DNA of 64,000 nt from Lachnospiraceae bacterium (GCA_017472605.1 JAFUPV010000035.1:93368-157367); one strand, 5' to 3'; positions 1 to 8,702 are shown, numbered from the stretch's first letter. Made by a program: numbers and translations. Notes: a model not told the origin generated them from the sequence alone.

Positions 1-2
1 AC

Positions 3-122
3 TGGCACGCTGGCAGTCTGGAAAACGCAGTTGTGTATTTCGAGCGGCAGGCTGGACAAAGCTGCCGGTACCTGTCAGAGGAATGCAGGAAGAACAGCAA
101 AGACGGAGGAGAAAAGAAATGA
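3..122 (+). CDS. C-terminal fragment of an unidentified upstream protein
   Basis: The third forward frame is open from the window edge to a TGA at 120-122, giving about 39 residues that end in a charged tail rich in Lys, Glu and Arg. The stop overlaps the rpiB ATG in an ATGA arrangement, which is typical of translationally coupled operon genes and is the main reason to believe this frame. The visible part includes NAVVYFERQAGQS, which I cannot assign to a family. The gene is cut by the window start, so its function and length cannot be judged. Confidence 0.5.
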   Translation, partial: WHAGSLENAVVYFERQAGQSCRYLSEECRKNSKDGGEKK

Positions 123-553
123 TAGCTTTAGGTTGTGACCACGGCGGATTTGAGTTAAAACAGGAGATCATTAAGTATCTGGAATCCAGAGGACTTGAGT
201 ATAAGGATTATGGCTGCTATGAGCCGGCGTCTGTTGATTATCCGATCTATGCAAGAAAGGTAACTTCTGCAATTCTGGACGGAACCTGTGAGAAGGGAAT
301 TCTGATCTGCGGAACCGGAATCGGCATTTCCATTGCTGCCAATAAAGTGCCTGGTATCCGTGCCGCACTTTGTACGGACTGCTTCTGCGCAGAAGCGACA
401 AGACAGCACAACGATGCAAATGTTCTCTGCATGGGCGGACGTGTTGTTGGACCGGGGCTTGCGATCAAGATTACAGAAACCTTCCTGGACACTCCATTTT
501 CCAACGATGAGCGCCATAAGAGAAGAATTCATCTGATTGAGAATGAAGAGTAA
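119..553 (+). CDS. rpiB: Ribose-5-phosphate isomerase B
   Basis: This cytosolic enzyme interconverts ribose 5-phosphate and ribulose 5-phosphate in the non-oxidative pentose phosphate pathway. The 144-residue length matches the RpiB/LacAB family. The N-terminal GCDHGGFELK phosphate-binding segment, the LICGTGIGISIAANK loop around residues 60-75 with the catalytic Cys just before GTG, and the RQHNDANVLCMGGR segment with the catalytic His are all present. The ATG at 119 follows a GGAGGAG site; an in-frame ATG at 83 lacks one and would add a non-family Arg/Gln-rich extension. The start overlaps the stop of the preceding gene fragment by one base, so the two are probably co-transcribed. A strong hairpin lies about 90 bases downstream. 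Confidence 0.93.
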   Translation: MIALGCDHGGFELKQEIIKYLESRGLEYKDYGCYEPASVDYPIYARKVTSAILDGTCEKGILICGTGIGISIAANKVPGIRAALCTDCFCAEATRQHNDANVLCMGGRVVGPGLAIKITETFLDTPFSNDERHKRRIHLIENEE

Positions 554-646
554 ATACAAATACGGAATGATGGAATTGGCGGAAACTCTGTCTGCGAATT
601 CCTGACGGCGATGAGCGGCGAACAAATCGCTGAATGTGTGTAAGAG

Positions 647-714
647 AAAGCGGAATGCCGTCTGAACGGAGAAATTGCCTTGTGGCAAACAGTTCAGACG
701 GCATTCCGCTTTTT
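647..714. terminator. Bidirectional terminator with perfect 21-bp stem
   Basis: Perfect 21-bp inverted repeat (arms 647-667 and 692-712) with a 24-base loop that holds a small secondary stem. It is followed by five T on the plus strand (710-714). It lies between rpiB and the convergent DUF402 gene, directly after the latter's stop. Both arms contain the 12-mer ATGCCGTCTGAA (655-666, inverted at 693-704), which is identical to the Neisseria DNA uptake sequence. Confidence 0.85.
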
Positions 715-1230
715 CTAGTTCTCACAACAGAAGGGTGTGTTCTTCCGCTCTTTGTTTTCCCATTCCAGAAGCGGTGCGGCGATTGTTTCGAAGGTACCGG
801 CATAAATTGTCTGCAGAAGGCGATGGAGACAATCCAGTGCGCGGCACAATTGCTCTTTTGTAAGGAGACCATCCAAATAGGCCTGCGACAGCACATCCAG
901 ATCAAGAATCTGGTTGGAACCGTCCGGAAGGACGATGACATCGGCAAGCAGATCGGTGAAGACATAGGTATTCTCTGGTTCCTGGTATTCGGTCTCGATG
1001 AGATCACAGTACCAGTACATGAGCTGATCCCTGTGATTATAGAAACGGCTGATTTTAAAGCCCTGTTCCATCAGGTAAAGAGAATAGCCGTGAGACAATT
1101 CAATTTTCGGTTTCAGAGTTTCCCAGGAAGTGATGATCATGTGAGAGTCCATGTAAAGCAGACGGTCTCCGTTCAGAGGTACGATTTCCATCGGGATCAG
1201 TCGTTTGCGGAAGAGAAGCGGTCGGTTCAT
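715..1230 (-). CDS. DUF402 domain protein
   Basis: A 171-residue soluble protein that resembles the DUF402 family, whose studied members act as nucleoside tri-/diphosphatases; the substrate here is unknown. Visible family features are the central YWYCDLIETEY segment, the acidic TDLLADVIVLPDG strand-loop and a C-terminal helical LDVLSQAYLDGLL region. The ATG at 1230 is preceded by AAAGGAG in good spacing; a longer open frame upstream to 1344 has no ribosome binding site and different composition. It is transcribed convergently to rpiB and shares its terminator. A plausible extended -10 promoter lies just upstream at 1334-1363. Confidence 0.75.
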   Translation of the reverse strand: MNRPLLFRKRLIPMEIVPLNGDRLLYMDSHMIITSWETLKPKIELSHGYSLYLMEQGFKISRFYNHRDQLMYWYCDLIETEYQEPENTYVFTDLLADVIVLPDGSNQILDLDVLSQAYLDGLLTKEQLCRALDCLHRLLQTIYAGTFETIAAPLLEWENKERKNTPFCCEN

Positions 1231-1333
1231 CTGTGAGTCTCCTTTCGAGGCAGGAATGGAATCAAAAGAGAATGAGCTGCGGGAACAATATGCCGACAGA
1301 TAATTCCGGATGATCAGGAATTTCGTTAGAGAA

Positions 1334-1363
1334 TAGTATAGCATATCTCATGATAAATGTAAA
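1334..1363 (-). promoter_or_regulatory. Promoter for the DUF402 gene
   Basis: On the minus strand TTTACA (1358-1363) and TATACT (1334-1339) are separated by 18 bases, and a TGC extended -10 precedes TATACT. The predicted transcript would start about 100 bases before the DUF402 ATG. Confidence 0.55.
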
Positions 1364-1369
1364 TATAAT

Positions 1370-1595
1370 CCGGGAAGAAGACAGAAGAAAGAAGAGAACA
1401 ATAAGAGAGCGCGAAGCCTGGAGAACGAGTGAAGCAATAAGCGGGGAACGGAGTAAAAAGCGGATAAAGACGCAGCAGAGGGATACAGAGAAAGGAGGAG
1501 AGAGCAGCAGAGAACGAAAGAAGAACGAAATCGGAGAGGAAAGAATGGAATAAAGAGCGGAGCGGAGGGAAGAATTCAGCCAGGAGGTGAAGGGG
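1370..1595 (+). other. Purine-rich intergenic tract
   Basis: The roughly 365-base gap between the divergent DUF402 and YwmB-like genes is dominated by A and G on the plus strand, especially from about 1372 to 1585. It contains a 67-codon open frame (1350-1553) of almost only Arg, Lys, Glu and Ser, which has no ribosome binding site and looks like a by-product of the base bias. The last bases supply the AGGAGG site for the gene at 1596. I see no riboswitch or clear hairpin. Confidence 0.6.
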
Positions 1596-2405
1596 ATGAA
1601 ACAGGGACTGATAACTGTCTTTCTTGCGCTCTGGTGCATGGCTCTTGTCGGAGCGGCTTTTGGAAAACGGGAAACGGAATCTTCAGAGAGTATGGTGATT
1701 CGGACGTTTTCAGAAATGGGAATGGGGAATGTCCGGGCACAGCTGGCGATTGACAGCGAATGGCACCCGGATTCTCTTTGGGAAGATGCACTGGCAATGA
1801 TCTGGAAGGAAGAGGGCGAAGCTGTGGACGCGCAGAGCAGTACGACAGCACAGATATATGAATTGATTGAGACCTGCAGGAGCTGGCTTTCAATGGAGCC
1901 GGGAGCAGAAGTGATCCGGGAAGAAAAACAGAATGGAACGGTGTGGTCTGCAGAAGGAAAGCTGGAGGGCTTTGATTCGTGCCATGCCGTGATCACGGTT
2001 ATGAAAATCGGAACGGGAATTAATGCCGAGTACTATCTGCGGATCCGGGCAGAGGTCAGCAGTCCGGTCAATCAGGCAGAGAGCCTGCGGATGCGAATGG
2101 ACCGCTGCCGGGAAGCGCTTCAGCTGGACGGACTGATCAGCCTGCGGCTTTGTGCGGATTATGACCGAATTTTGTCTGAGGAGGAAATGGAAGATACGAA
2201 AACCGCTCTTTTTTCGGAAACAGGAACAAAGGTGATTGAGGAATATCAGGAGGATAATCTTTCGATGATCTATGGGCAGAGTGAGGGATTGGAGGAATCG
2301 GTCCGCCTTGGCGGTCAGTCCGTCAATCTGACATTGATGTATCGGAACAATGGAGAGAAAACAAGATGCTTTCTCGGTCTTCCGGTTGTTCTTTCTGATG
2401 ATTAG
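1596..2405 (+). CDS. YwmB-like TATA-box-binding-fold protein
   Basis: A 269-residue protein with an N-terminal hydrophobic segment (about residues 4-22, ITVFLALWCMALVGAAFG) that is probably a signal peptide or anchor. It resembles the YwmB family, an exported Firmicute family with a TATA-binding-protein-like fold and no settled function. Supporting traits are length, the exported N-terminus, the MVIRTFSEMG opening of the mature part and the later SVNLTLMYRNNGEKTRCFLGLPVV ending region. Start: ATG 1596 lies 8 bases after GGAGG; an in-frame GTG at 1587 overlaps that site and is unlikely. A small hypothetical gene follows after 83 bases in the same direction. The assignment rests on overall resemblance only. 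Confidence 0.55.
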   Translation: MKQGLITVFLALWCMALVGAAFGKRETESSESMVIRTFSEMGMGNVRAQLAIDSEWHPDSLWEDALAMIWKEEGEAVDAQSSTTAQIYELIETCRSWLSMEPGAEVIREEKQNGTVWSAEGKLEGFDSCHAVITVMKIGTGINAEYYLRIRAEVSSPVNQAESLRMRMDRCREALQLDGLISLRLCADYDRILSEEEMEDTKTALFSETGTKVIEEYQEDNLSMIYGQSEGLEESVRLGGQSVNLTLMYRNNGEKTRCFLGLPVVLSDD

Positions 2406-2488
2406 TACATCAGTCGGCAGACGGTACAGGAACCGAATCTTTCGCTGCAGCATAGAATGTAGAGAGAACAAGGAAGGGGAAACAGAAC

Positions 2489-2932
2489 ATGCCTTATCAG
2501 AGACAATGGTGGAGCGGTCATGAGCTGTACGGAGTCAGACCGCAGAAGTATCGGTTCCGTGACCCGATGTTTCAGGAGATCCCTTATATAGAGCTGTCAG
2601 CGGCGAACATGGAAACCAGCCAGCTGGAATACTGGAAAAGTCTGTATCCGCAGCGGATGAGAAAGATTCAGGATCGGATTGAGGAGGTATGTGAGCAGCT
2701 GGAGTATGATGACAGTCCCATGTATGATGAGTATCCGGACCGTGTATTTCTTCGCCGGCTTTGTAACGAAATCTGTGACGGGATAGACATTGGGGAAGGG
2801 ATGCAGGATGGTTTGCTTATGTCAGGAAAGGAAGAAGGTTCCTGGATGAGAGAGTGTGCCGAGGTTCTTCTCTATCAGGAAATTCACAGGCGCCGCTGTG
2901 AACGAAGAAACTGCAGGAGAAGATTGTATTAA
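2489..2932 (+). CDS. Hypothetical protein, 147 aa
   Basis: I do not recognise this protein. It has no signal peptide or membrane segment. It is rich in Tyr, Glu and Arg, begins with a Trp/Tyr-rich stretch (YQRQWWSGHELYGV), has a helical middle with alternating charges (residues about 50-75) and ends in a very basic RRRCERRNCRRRLY tail that could bind nucleic acid or an anionic surface. The ATG at 2489 follows AAGGAAGGGG. It lies between the YwmB-like gene and the large anchored propeller protein, all on the plus strand, but a separate promoter stands in front of the latter. Confidence 0.7.
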   Translation: MPYQRQWWSGHELYGVRPQKYRFRDPMFQEIPYIELSAANMETSQLEYWKSLYPQRMRKIQDRIEEVCEQLEYDDSPMYDEYPDRVFLRRLCNEICDGIDIGEGMQDGLLMSGKEEGSWMRECAEVLLYQEIHRRRCERRNCRRRLY

Positions 2933-2955
2933 ACAGCTCTTTTTCGAAAAAGCTA

Positions 2956-2984
2956 TTGTAGTTTTTGGAAAGAACCGTTAAAAT
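2956..2984 (+). promoter_or_regulatory. Promoter for the propeller/C39-like gene
   Basis: TTGTAG (2956-2961) and TAAAAT (2979-2984) with 17-base spacing, roughly 100 bases upstream of the GTG start at 3083. Confidence 0.55.
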
Positions 2985-3082
2985 AGACTGTAGGTCTGAT
3001 CTGATCGCTGAGTACAGAGAAAGACCTGCAGTTTTTTCGTGCATTGGAAAACGGATGCATGATCAATCATGGAGGAAATATT

Positions 3083-5593
3083 GTGAGAAAACTGATTCGA
3101 AATCTGCTTTTGCTGCTGGTGCTTGTTGTACTGATCATAGGAGGCGCTGTTACATACAACTGGTATCGGAACCGGGAAGAGATCACCTATGTGACGATGG
3201 AGCCTGCGTCTCTTCCTGCTGTGGAGCTGACCTGCAGTGACGGCGGAGGAAACCGGCTGCACGGCTATCTGGATGAAATGGATTATAAATCGATGCGCCA
3301 GGTAATTACACCGCTGACAGAACGCCGTCAGGTGACAATTTCGATCAAGACCTTTGGCGCCCCTGTGGATCAGGTGATCTACCAGCTGAGGAGTACAGAC
3401 GGCGAACGGCTTGTGGAAGACGGTGTGCTGGACAAGTGGAGCACGCAGGATGGGGTCATGACCCAGGAGCTTCAGCTGGCAAATCTGATGGAGGACGGGA
3501 GAGAATACATTTTGATGCTGATGGTGAAGTCCGGTGATCAGACGATCCGCTATTACAGCCGTGTGATCCACATGGAAGAGAACAGCACAGCGGAAATGAT
3601 TGCGTTCATTCATTCGTTTTCCCAGGCGACCTGCTCTGCCGACCCGAAAATGATCATTAACTACATCCAGCCCAACGATACAATGGGAATGGATGACCTG
3701 AGCTACATCAACATCCACTCCCGCTACGGCATGTTTACCTGGATGAACCTTCAGCCTGTGATTACAGGTGAGGTAAGGACGGAGATTACCGATCTGAATG
3801 CAAGTCAGATGACAGCGGCTCTGTACTATCCCATTGCGCTGACCAGTGGAGAGACGACAAGAAACTATGAGGTAAAGGAAATCTTCACGGTCCGCTATCG
3901 AAACGAAACCATGTATCTTCTTGATTATGAAAGATATATGACAGAACCGTTTTCTGTAGAAACGATGCAGTATGACGAAACCGGCATCCGGCTTGGCGCA
4001 GCTGCAGAAACAAGCCGGTCCATGTCTTCACCGGACGGTAACGTCTATGCGTTTGTCTTCCAGAACCAGCTTTGGACCTGGGATGCAGGTAATAAACAGA
4101 TGACGTCTGTCTTTAGCTATCGTGACGGGGCTGAGGAGAGAAGCCTGCTGGACAATCATACCATTGATCTTGTTCGCGTAACCGATGAGGGAAATGTGGA
4201 GTTTGTTGTCTATGGATACCATAACAGAGGAATCCATGAGGGACATGTGGGAGCTGCATTTTACCGCTACATTCGGGAAGAGAACCGGATGGATGAGCTG
4301 TTTTACATTCCTTCCGCTGTTTCTGAAGAGATCTTTCAGACACAGATTGGTGGACTTTCCTATGTCAGTGATTCGGAGCTTCTCTACTTCCTTTACGGGA
4401 ATACCATGTACTCGGTAGATCTGACCAGTCAGGAAAAAATGGAGCTGGCTACGCAGGATGAACATGGCAGTTTTTTCCGTAACAATGCAGAAAACATTGT
4501 TGCATGGCACGAGAGCGGAGAAGAGAAGATTGTTGTAATGAATCTGGAAAACGGAAAACTGTTCCGGATTCAGGCACAGGAAGGGGAATTTCTTCAGATT
4601 CAGGGCTTCATCGGAATGGATCTGATCTACGGAGTAGGAAAGAATTCGGATCAGGGAATTCTTGATGGAAGCGATCCGGTGTCGCCGCTCTATAAGCTGC
4701 AGTTTACAACGGTGGGAGAAACGCTGGAGGAAAGTGGTTCCTATGAGATCAGCGGAATTGTGATTCTGTCCGCAGATATGGGGGAAAACTCCATTGAAAT
4801 CAGACGTGCCTCCAAAAATGGAGCCGCTTATGCCACAATTTCCAATGATCAGGTCTTTGTCAATGACCGGGAAGCAAATCAGACTTCCGGCATCATGAAA
4901 AGCCGTATCGATGATGAGTTTCTGAAAGAATCCTACATTTCCCTTGCCATCGATGCCGAAAAGACGACACTGGTTCTGGAGCCGTGCCGCTTTGTGGAGC
5001 GGGATGCTTCTTACGTAATGGATGTGGATCACCTTGAGGATGAAGTTTACTATGCCTACGGCAGAAGTGAGTTGCTTGGCGCTTACCAGCAGCTGTCGGA
5101 AGCCATTGACGCGGCATATGAGGCGATGGGTGTGGTTACGGATCATGCGCAGCATGTGCTCTGGACAAGAGGAACACGAGATTTGTATAAAAATCTGACC
5201 CTGGAGCAGGAAGTCTGCGACAGCGAAAGCCGTTCGCTGGCAGCTGCCCTGAAAATGATGCTGGAATTTGAAGGCGCATCGTCCGCAGGTGTGGACGCGA
5301 AGCTGGCGGCGGGAGAGACTGCAGCGGAGATTCTGTCCGCTTTCCTGAAGGGCAGGGTGATGGATCTGCAGGGCTGCAGTGTATCCCATGTCCTGTATTA
5401 CATCCACATGGGTCATCCGGTTCTTGTTCAGACAGGAGAAAATTCGGCGGTACTGATCCTTGGATATGAGACAGGAGGAGTGACTGTTTACAATCCATAC
5501 AACGGTGTTGTGACACCGATGACGACAGGAGAAGCGGAAGCGTACTTTTCCGACCTGGGAAGTCACTATTACAGTTATCTGGAATTGAAATAG
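3083..5593 (+). CDS. Membrane-anchored beta-propeller protein with inactive C39-like peptidase domain
   Basis: An 836-residue protein with one N-terminal membrane segment (about residues 6-27, LLLLLVLVVLIIGGAV) and a large outer part. Residues about 310-660 contain repeated blade-like strands of the SPDGNVYAFVFQNQLWTWD type, suggesting a beta-propeller. Residues about 705-836 have the C39 peptidase layout: a SLAAALKMML helix, a GHPVLVQTGENSAVLILGYE strand pair and a VYNPY turn. In C39 enzymes the helix starts with a catalytic Cys and the strand with a His; both places hold Ser here (DSES and ENSAV), so it should not be a protease. GTG 3083 is chosen because GGAGG lies 7 bases upstream; an ATG at 3044 has none. 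The role is unknown, possibly binding a peptide or wall component. Confidence 0.6.
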   Translation: MRKLIRNLLLLLVLVVLIIGGAVTYNWYRNREEITYVTMEPASLPAVELTCSDGGGNRLHGYLDEMDYKSMRQVITPLTERRQVTISIKTFGAPVDQVIYQLRSTDGERLVEDGVLDKWSTQDGVMTQELQLANLMEDGREYILMLMVKSGDQTIRYYSRVIHMEENSTAEMIAFIHSFSQATCSADPKMIINYIQPNDTMGMDDLSYINIHSRYGMFTWMNLQPVITGEVRTEITDLNASQMTAALYYPIALTSGETTRNYEVKEIFTVRYRNETMYLLDYERYMTEPFSVETMQYDETGIRLGAAAETSRSMSSPDGNVYAFVFQNQLWTWDAGNKQMTSVFSYRDGAEERSLLDNHTIDLVRVTDEGNVEFVVYGYHNRGIHEGHVGAAFYRYIREENRMDELFYIPSAVSEEIFQTQIGGLSYVSDSELLYFLYGNTMYSVDLTSQEKMELATQDEHGSFFRNNAENIVAWHESGEEKIVVMNLENGKLFRIQAQEGEFLQIQGFIGMDLIYGVGKNSDQGILDGSDPVSPLYKLQFTTVGETLEESGSYEISGIVILSADMGENSIEIRRASKNGAAYATISNDQVFVNDREANQTSGIMKSRIDDEFLKESYISLAIDAEKTTLVLEPCRFVERDASYVMDVDHLEDEVYYAYGRSELLGAYQQLSEAIDAAYEAMGVVTDHAQHVLWTRGTRDLYKNLTLEQEVCDSESRSLAAALKMMLEFEGASSAGVDAKLAAGETAAEILSAFLKGRVMDLQGCSVSHVLYYIHMGHPVLVQTGENSAVLILGYETGGVTVYNPYNGVVTPMTTGEAEAYFSDLGSHYYSYLELK

Positions 5594-5626
5594 GGTTTGA
5601 CGCTGTGAAGAAACATTTCTGATCAT

Positions 5627-5671
5627 CTGTCGCTGTCATGCATTTTTTATGCTGACAGCGGCAGTTTTTTT
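5627..5671 (+). terminator. Rho-independent terminator
   Basis: Stem CTGTCGCTGTCA-TGC / GCTGACAGCGGCAG (one G-T pair) followed by seven T at 5665-5671, right after the propeller gene. Confidence 0.85.
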
Positions 5672-5849
5672 GAGGGTACGGTTCTTTTCGGGGATTAAGG
5701 AGCGGTATCAGTATACATGTGTCAGTGGAGTTCAATCAGCATATGTTAGTGGGTATCCGTCCGTGTAAGTCAATGGGGGGAATGGTGCCGGTATATGGAT
5801 TTCGGCAATTTTTACGATATTTACCGGAAAGATTGGAAAAAAGTTTTAC

Positions 5850-5878
5850 TTGCAGTCGGAATATCGGAAGAATATAAT
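5850..5878 (+). promoter_or_regulatory. guaA promoter
   Basis: TTGCAG (5850-5855) and a perfect TATAAT (5873-5878) are 17 bases apart, leaving a leader of about 45 bases before the ATG at 5930. This also argues against a start at 5795, which would lie upstream of the promoter. Confidence 0.8.
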
Positions 5879-5929
5879 GAAATTATAAAAGCAATCATAT
5901 ACCTACGACATTTTGAGGAGGACATACCA

Positions 5930-7471
5930 ATGAGCAGAGAAATGGTTATCGTTCTGGACTTTGGCGGCCAGTACAATCAGCTGATTGCGCGAAGGGTTCG
6001 TGAGTGCAATGTATATTGTGAAGTAAAGCCATATACAATCAGTCTGGAAGAAATCAAACAGATGAACCCGAAGGGAATTATCTTCACCGGCGGTCCAAAC
6101 AGCGTTTACGACGAACATTCCCCGCACTATGACCGGGCAATCTTCGAGCTGGGCATTCCGATCCTTGGCATTTGCTATGGTTCTCAGCTGATGGCATATA
6201 CGCTTGGTGGAACCGTTGAGACTGCTCCTACCAGTGAGTATGGTCACACAGAGGTGGAAGTGGACACCAGTGATCTTCTGTTCGGCGGTGTGTCTGAAAC
6301 AACCGTTTGCTGGATGAGCCACACCGATTACATCGCAAAGCTTCCGGAGGGATTCCGGATTACCGGCCATACACCGGTCTGCCCGATTGCCGCAATGTCT
6401 GACCCGAAACGAAAGCTCTATGCGGTACAGTTCCATCCGGAGGTTATGCACAGCGTAGAAGGCATGAAAATGATCTTTAATTTTGTCTACAAAGTGTGCG
6501 GCTGCAGCGGTGACTGGAAAATGTCTTCTTTTGTTGATACGACTATTAAGCAGCTTCGTGAAAAGATTGGAGACGGCAAGGTGCTCTGCGCGCTGTCCGG
6601 TGGCGTAGATTCTTCCGTTGCCGCAGTTCTGCTTTCCAAAGCAATCGGCAGGCAGCTGACCTGTGTGTTTGTTGACCATGGTCTGCTGAGGAAAAATGAG
6701 GGAGATGAGGTAGAAGCAGTGTTTGGTCCGGACGGTCCCTACGAGCTGAATTTCATCCGTGTCAATGCGCAGCAGCGCTATTACAGCAAGCTGAAGGGCG
6801 TGGAAGAGCCGGAAGCAAAGCGCAAGATCATCGGAGCCGAATTCATCCGTGTGTTTGAAGAAGAGGCAAAGAAAATTGGTGCCGTGGATTATCTGGTTCA
6901 GGGAACCATCTATCCTGATGTGATCGAGTCCGGTCTGGGCGATTCCGCAGTCATCAAGTCTCACCATAATGTAGGAGGTCTTCCGTCTGTTGTCGATTTT
7001 AAGGAGATCATTGAGCCGCTGCGGATGCTGTTTAAGGATGAAGTCCGCAAAGTAGGTCTTGAGCTTGGAATCCCGGAGCATCTCGTGTTCCGTCAGCCGT
7101 TCCCCGGTCCCGGTCTTGGAATCCGCATCATCGGCGAGGTAACGGAAGAAAAAGTCCGCATTGTGCAGGAAGCCGATGCAATTTACCGGGAGGAAGTGGC
7201 AAAAGCAGGCGTGGCAAAGAGTCTCGGCCAGTACTTCGCAGCACTGACAAACATGCGCTCTGTCGGTGTCATGGGAGATTTCCGTACCTATGACTATGCG
7301 GTTGTGCTCCGCGCAGTAAACACCTCCGATTTCATGACCGCAGACGCGGCGCAGCTGCCCTGGGATGTGCTGGCGAAGGTGACAAGCCGGATCGTTAATG
7401 AAGTGAAGGGCGTGAACCGGGTTCTGTATGACTGTACGGGAAAGCCGCCGGCGACGATTGAATTTGAGTAA
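5930..7471 (+). CDS. guaA: GMP synthase (glutamine-hydrolysing)
   Basis: This enzyme converts XMP, ATP and glutamine to GMP, the last step of guanine nucleotide synthesis. The 513-residue length is standard. It has an N-terminal class I amidotransferase domain (GICYGSQL with nucleophile Cys near residue 82, FHPEV with the His near 170), then an ATP pyrophosphatase domain with the SGGVDSS P-loop near residue 223, and the C-terminal dimerisation domain with [13 protein letters not shown] 5930 follows GAGGAGG and the promoter at 5850; the open frame extends 45 codons further upstream without support. The gene ends 12 bases from the convergent AraC gene with no terminator hairpin between them, which is unusual. 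Confidence 0.97.
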   Translation: MSREMVIVLDFGGQYNQLIARRVRECNVYCEVKPYTISLEEIKQMNPKGIIFTGGPNSVYDEHSPHYDRAIFELGIPILGICYGSQLMAYTLGGTVETAPTSEYGHTEVEVDTSDLLFGGVSETTVCWMSHTDYIAKLPEGFRITGHTPVCPIAAMSDPKRKLYAVQFHPEVMHSVEGMKMIFNFVYKVCGCSGDWKMSSFVDTTIKQLREKIGDGKVLCALSGGVDSSVAAVLLSKAIGRQLTCVFVDHGLLRKNEGDEVEAVFGPDGPYELNFIRVNAQQRYYSKLKGVEEPEAKRKIIGAEFIRVFEEEAKKIGAVDYLVQGTIYPDVIESGLGDSAVIKSHHNVGGLPSVVDFKEIIEPLRMLFKDEVRKVGLELGIPEHLVFRQPFPGPGLGIRIIGEVTEEKVRIVQEADAIYREEVAKAGVAKSLGQYFAALTNMRSVGVMGDFRTYDYAVVLRAVNTSDFMTADAAQLPWDVLAKVTSRIVNEVKGVNRVLYDCTGKPPATIEFE

Positions 7472-7482
7472 AGAAATACTGG

Positions 7483-8334
7483 TTATAGAGATAAATCATC
7501 TGCAGCCTGTGCCTTTTTGCGGAAGGCTGTTGGTGTAACTTTATATACGGAAAAAAAGACTCTTGATAGCTGCACACTGGAAGGGAACCCTGCCTGTGCA
7601 GCTATTTCTGCTATCGATAGAGACGTGCTTAGTAATAGTTGGTGCGCTTTCGCAAGACGCATGTTATTCAGATATTCTAAAAAGGTGGCGCCTGTGGTTT
7701 TTGAAAATTGACGGCAGAAATAATATTTGCTCAGGTGCACGTTCGCTGCAATTTGCTCCAGAGAAATTTTTTCCGTGTAATGACGGTTAATATATTGGAT
7801 GGCCTGCAGAATTTCCGGTTTTACATCGGGCATGGAAGGCGTTTCAGATAGAATTTCTGCAGTATCTGTGCAGCGTGCTAACAAGACAAGCAACTGCAGC
7901 AGATAGCTGTATTGCAGTTTTTCGGCAAGGAAGCCGCTGGAATGACAGATTCCTTTCAAATAGAAGAGGGCTTCCTGATATTGTTCTGGTGTTAAGTGGA
8001 TGATGCCGGATTTCAATTTCTCTAAGAGAAGATTCAGTTCAGTTGAAGTTAAAAACTTGACGAGCTGTTTTTCGGAAAAATTTAAGAGATATCTGGCATA
8101 AAATGGCGAATCCTGGCTTTGCGTGTAATGCATTTCAAAAGGTCTTACAACAAATAAGTCACCAGGCTTTAAAATGTGGCAGTCTCCGTTGAAAAAGAGG
8201 TAGCGTTCACCAGCGGTCATCAGGTAGACTTCATAGCAATCATGATATTGCAGTACCTGCATGTCGTTTTTCTTAGAAGATTCTGTATATTCGAAAAAGA
8301 GCTGTGCATACGGCAGAAAAGCGGTTCGATACAT
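7483..8334 (-). CDS. AraC-family transcriptional regulator
   Basis: A 283-residue sugar-type regulator. The N-terminal half is a cupin-like ligand domain (YHDCYEVYLMTAGERYLFFNGD near residues 30-50, and the FVVRPFEMHY segment). The C-terminal 100 residues carry two helix-turn-helix motifs: ISLEQIAANVHLSKYYFCRQF and the SIAEIAAQAGFPSSVQLSRVF segment. The start ATG at 8334 has GAGG upstream. It is divergent from the GH105 hydrolase at 8703, so it very probably controls that gene, with unsaturated galacturonyl sugars as likely inducers (inference). Its base composition looks more AT-rich than guaA next to it. Confidence 0.9.
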   Translation of the reverse strand: MYRTAFLPYAQLFFEYTESSKKNDMQVLQYHDCYEVYLMTAGERYLFFNGDCHILKPGDLFVVRPFEMHYTQSQDSPFYARYLLNFSEKQLVKFLTSTELNLLLEKLKSGIIHLTPEQYQEALFYLKGICHSSGFLAEKLQYSYLLQLLVLLARCTDTAEILSETPSMPDVKPEILQAIQYINRHYTEKISLEQIAANVHLSKYYFCRQFSKTTGATFLEYLNNMRLAKAHQLLLSTSLSIAEIAAQAGFPSSVQLSRVFFSVYKVTPTAFRKKAQAADDLSL

Positions 8335-8387
8335 AATGGTTACCTCACAGATGCTTTCATATGGAACAACAAAAATTTGATAAGATA

Positions 8388-8416
8388 AGTATAACGCAAA
8401 GACAATAAAAGTGCAA
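8388..8416 (-). promoter_or_regulatory. Promoter for the AraC regulator
   Basis: On the minus strand TTGCAC (8411-8416) and TATACT (8388-8393) are 17 bases apart. Confidence 0.65.
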
Positions 8417-8702
8417 TATCAGTAAAAAAGTTTGAGGAGATGAGCAATATAGATACTTTTATTGCGTTACTGTTCTGGTATAATAGTGAAAAAGGAAAAT
8501 GGACTGGATGAATATCCAGTCGAAATGAGGAGGATACTATGTATACATGATTTACATCCAGCTATTTCATAACACAGATTGCACCAGTGCAGCAATTGAT
8601 TGAAGCAACGAAATAAAAGTGCTGTAAAACCAAGAGAAATAGATCCGTTATCGGGAGATCATGGTTCATCGAAAGGTTGGACGAAAGGAAGGAAAACAAG
8701 TA
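8417..8702 (+). promoter_or_regulatory. AraC/GH105 divergent control region
   Basis: It holds an extended -10 (TGGTATAAT, core 8479-8484) facing the GH105 gene without a good -35, which fits activator dependence. Just downstream is a hairpin or operator, GACTGGAT-4-ATCCAGTC, at 8502-8521. A GGAGG site at 8528-8532 precedes a dead-end ATG at 8539 (three codons) and an overlapping 18-codon frame starting at 8548. These may be a leader peptide or the remains of a deleted gene. The rest shows nothing recognisable. Confidence 0.5.

Noticed and set aside
1350-1553. 67-codon Arg/Lys/Glu-rich gene
   Set aside because: No ribosome binding site; composition follows directly from the purine-rich tract.
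4028-5626. 532-codon minus-strand open frame
   Set aside because: Shadow of the propeller gene; no ribosome binding site and His/Cys-rich nonsense composition.
5672-5929. Purine riboswitch before guaA
   Set aside because: The conserved loop sequences of the purine riboswitch are not visible, and the promoter leaves only about 45 bases of leader.
5903-7081. 392-codon minus-strand open frame
   Set aside because: Lies fully opposite guaA; no family features.
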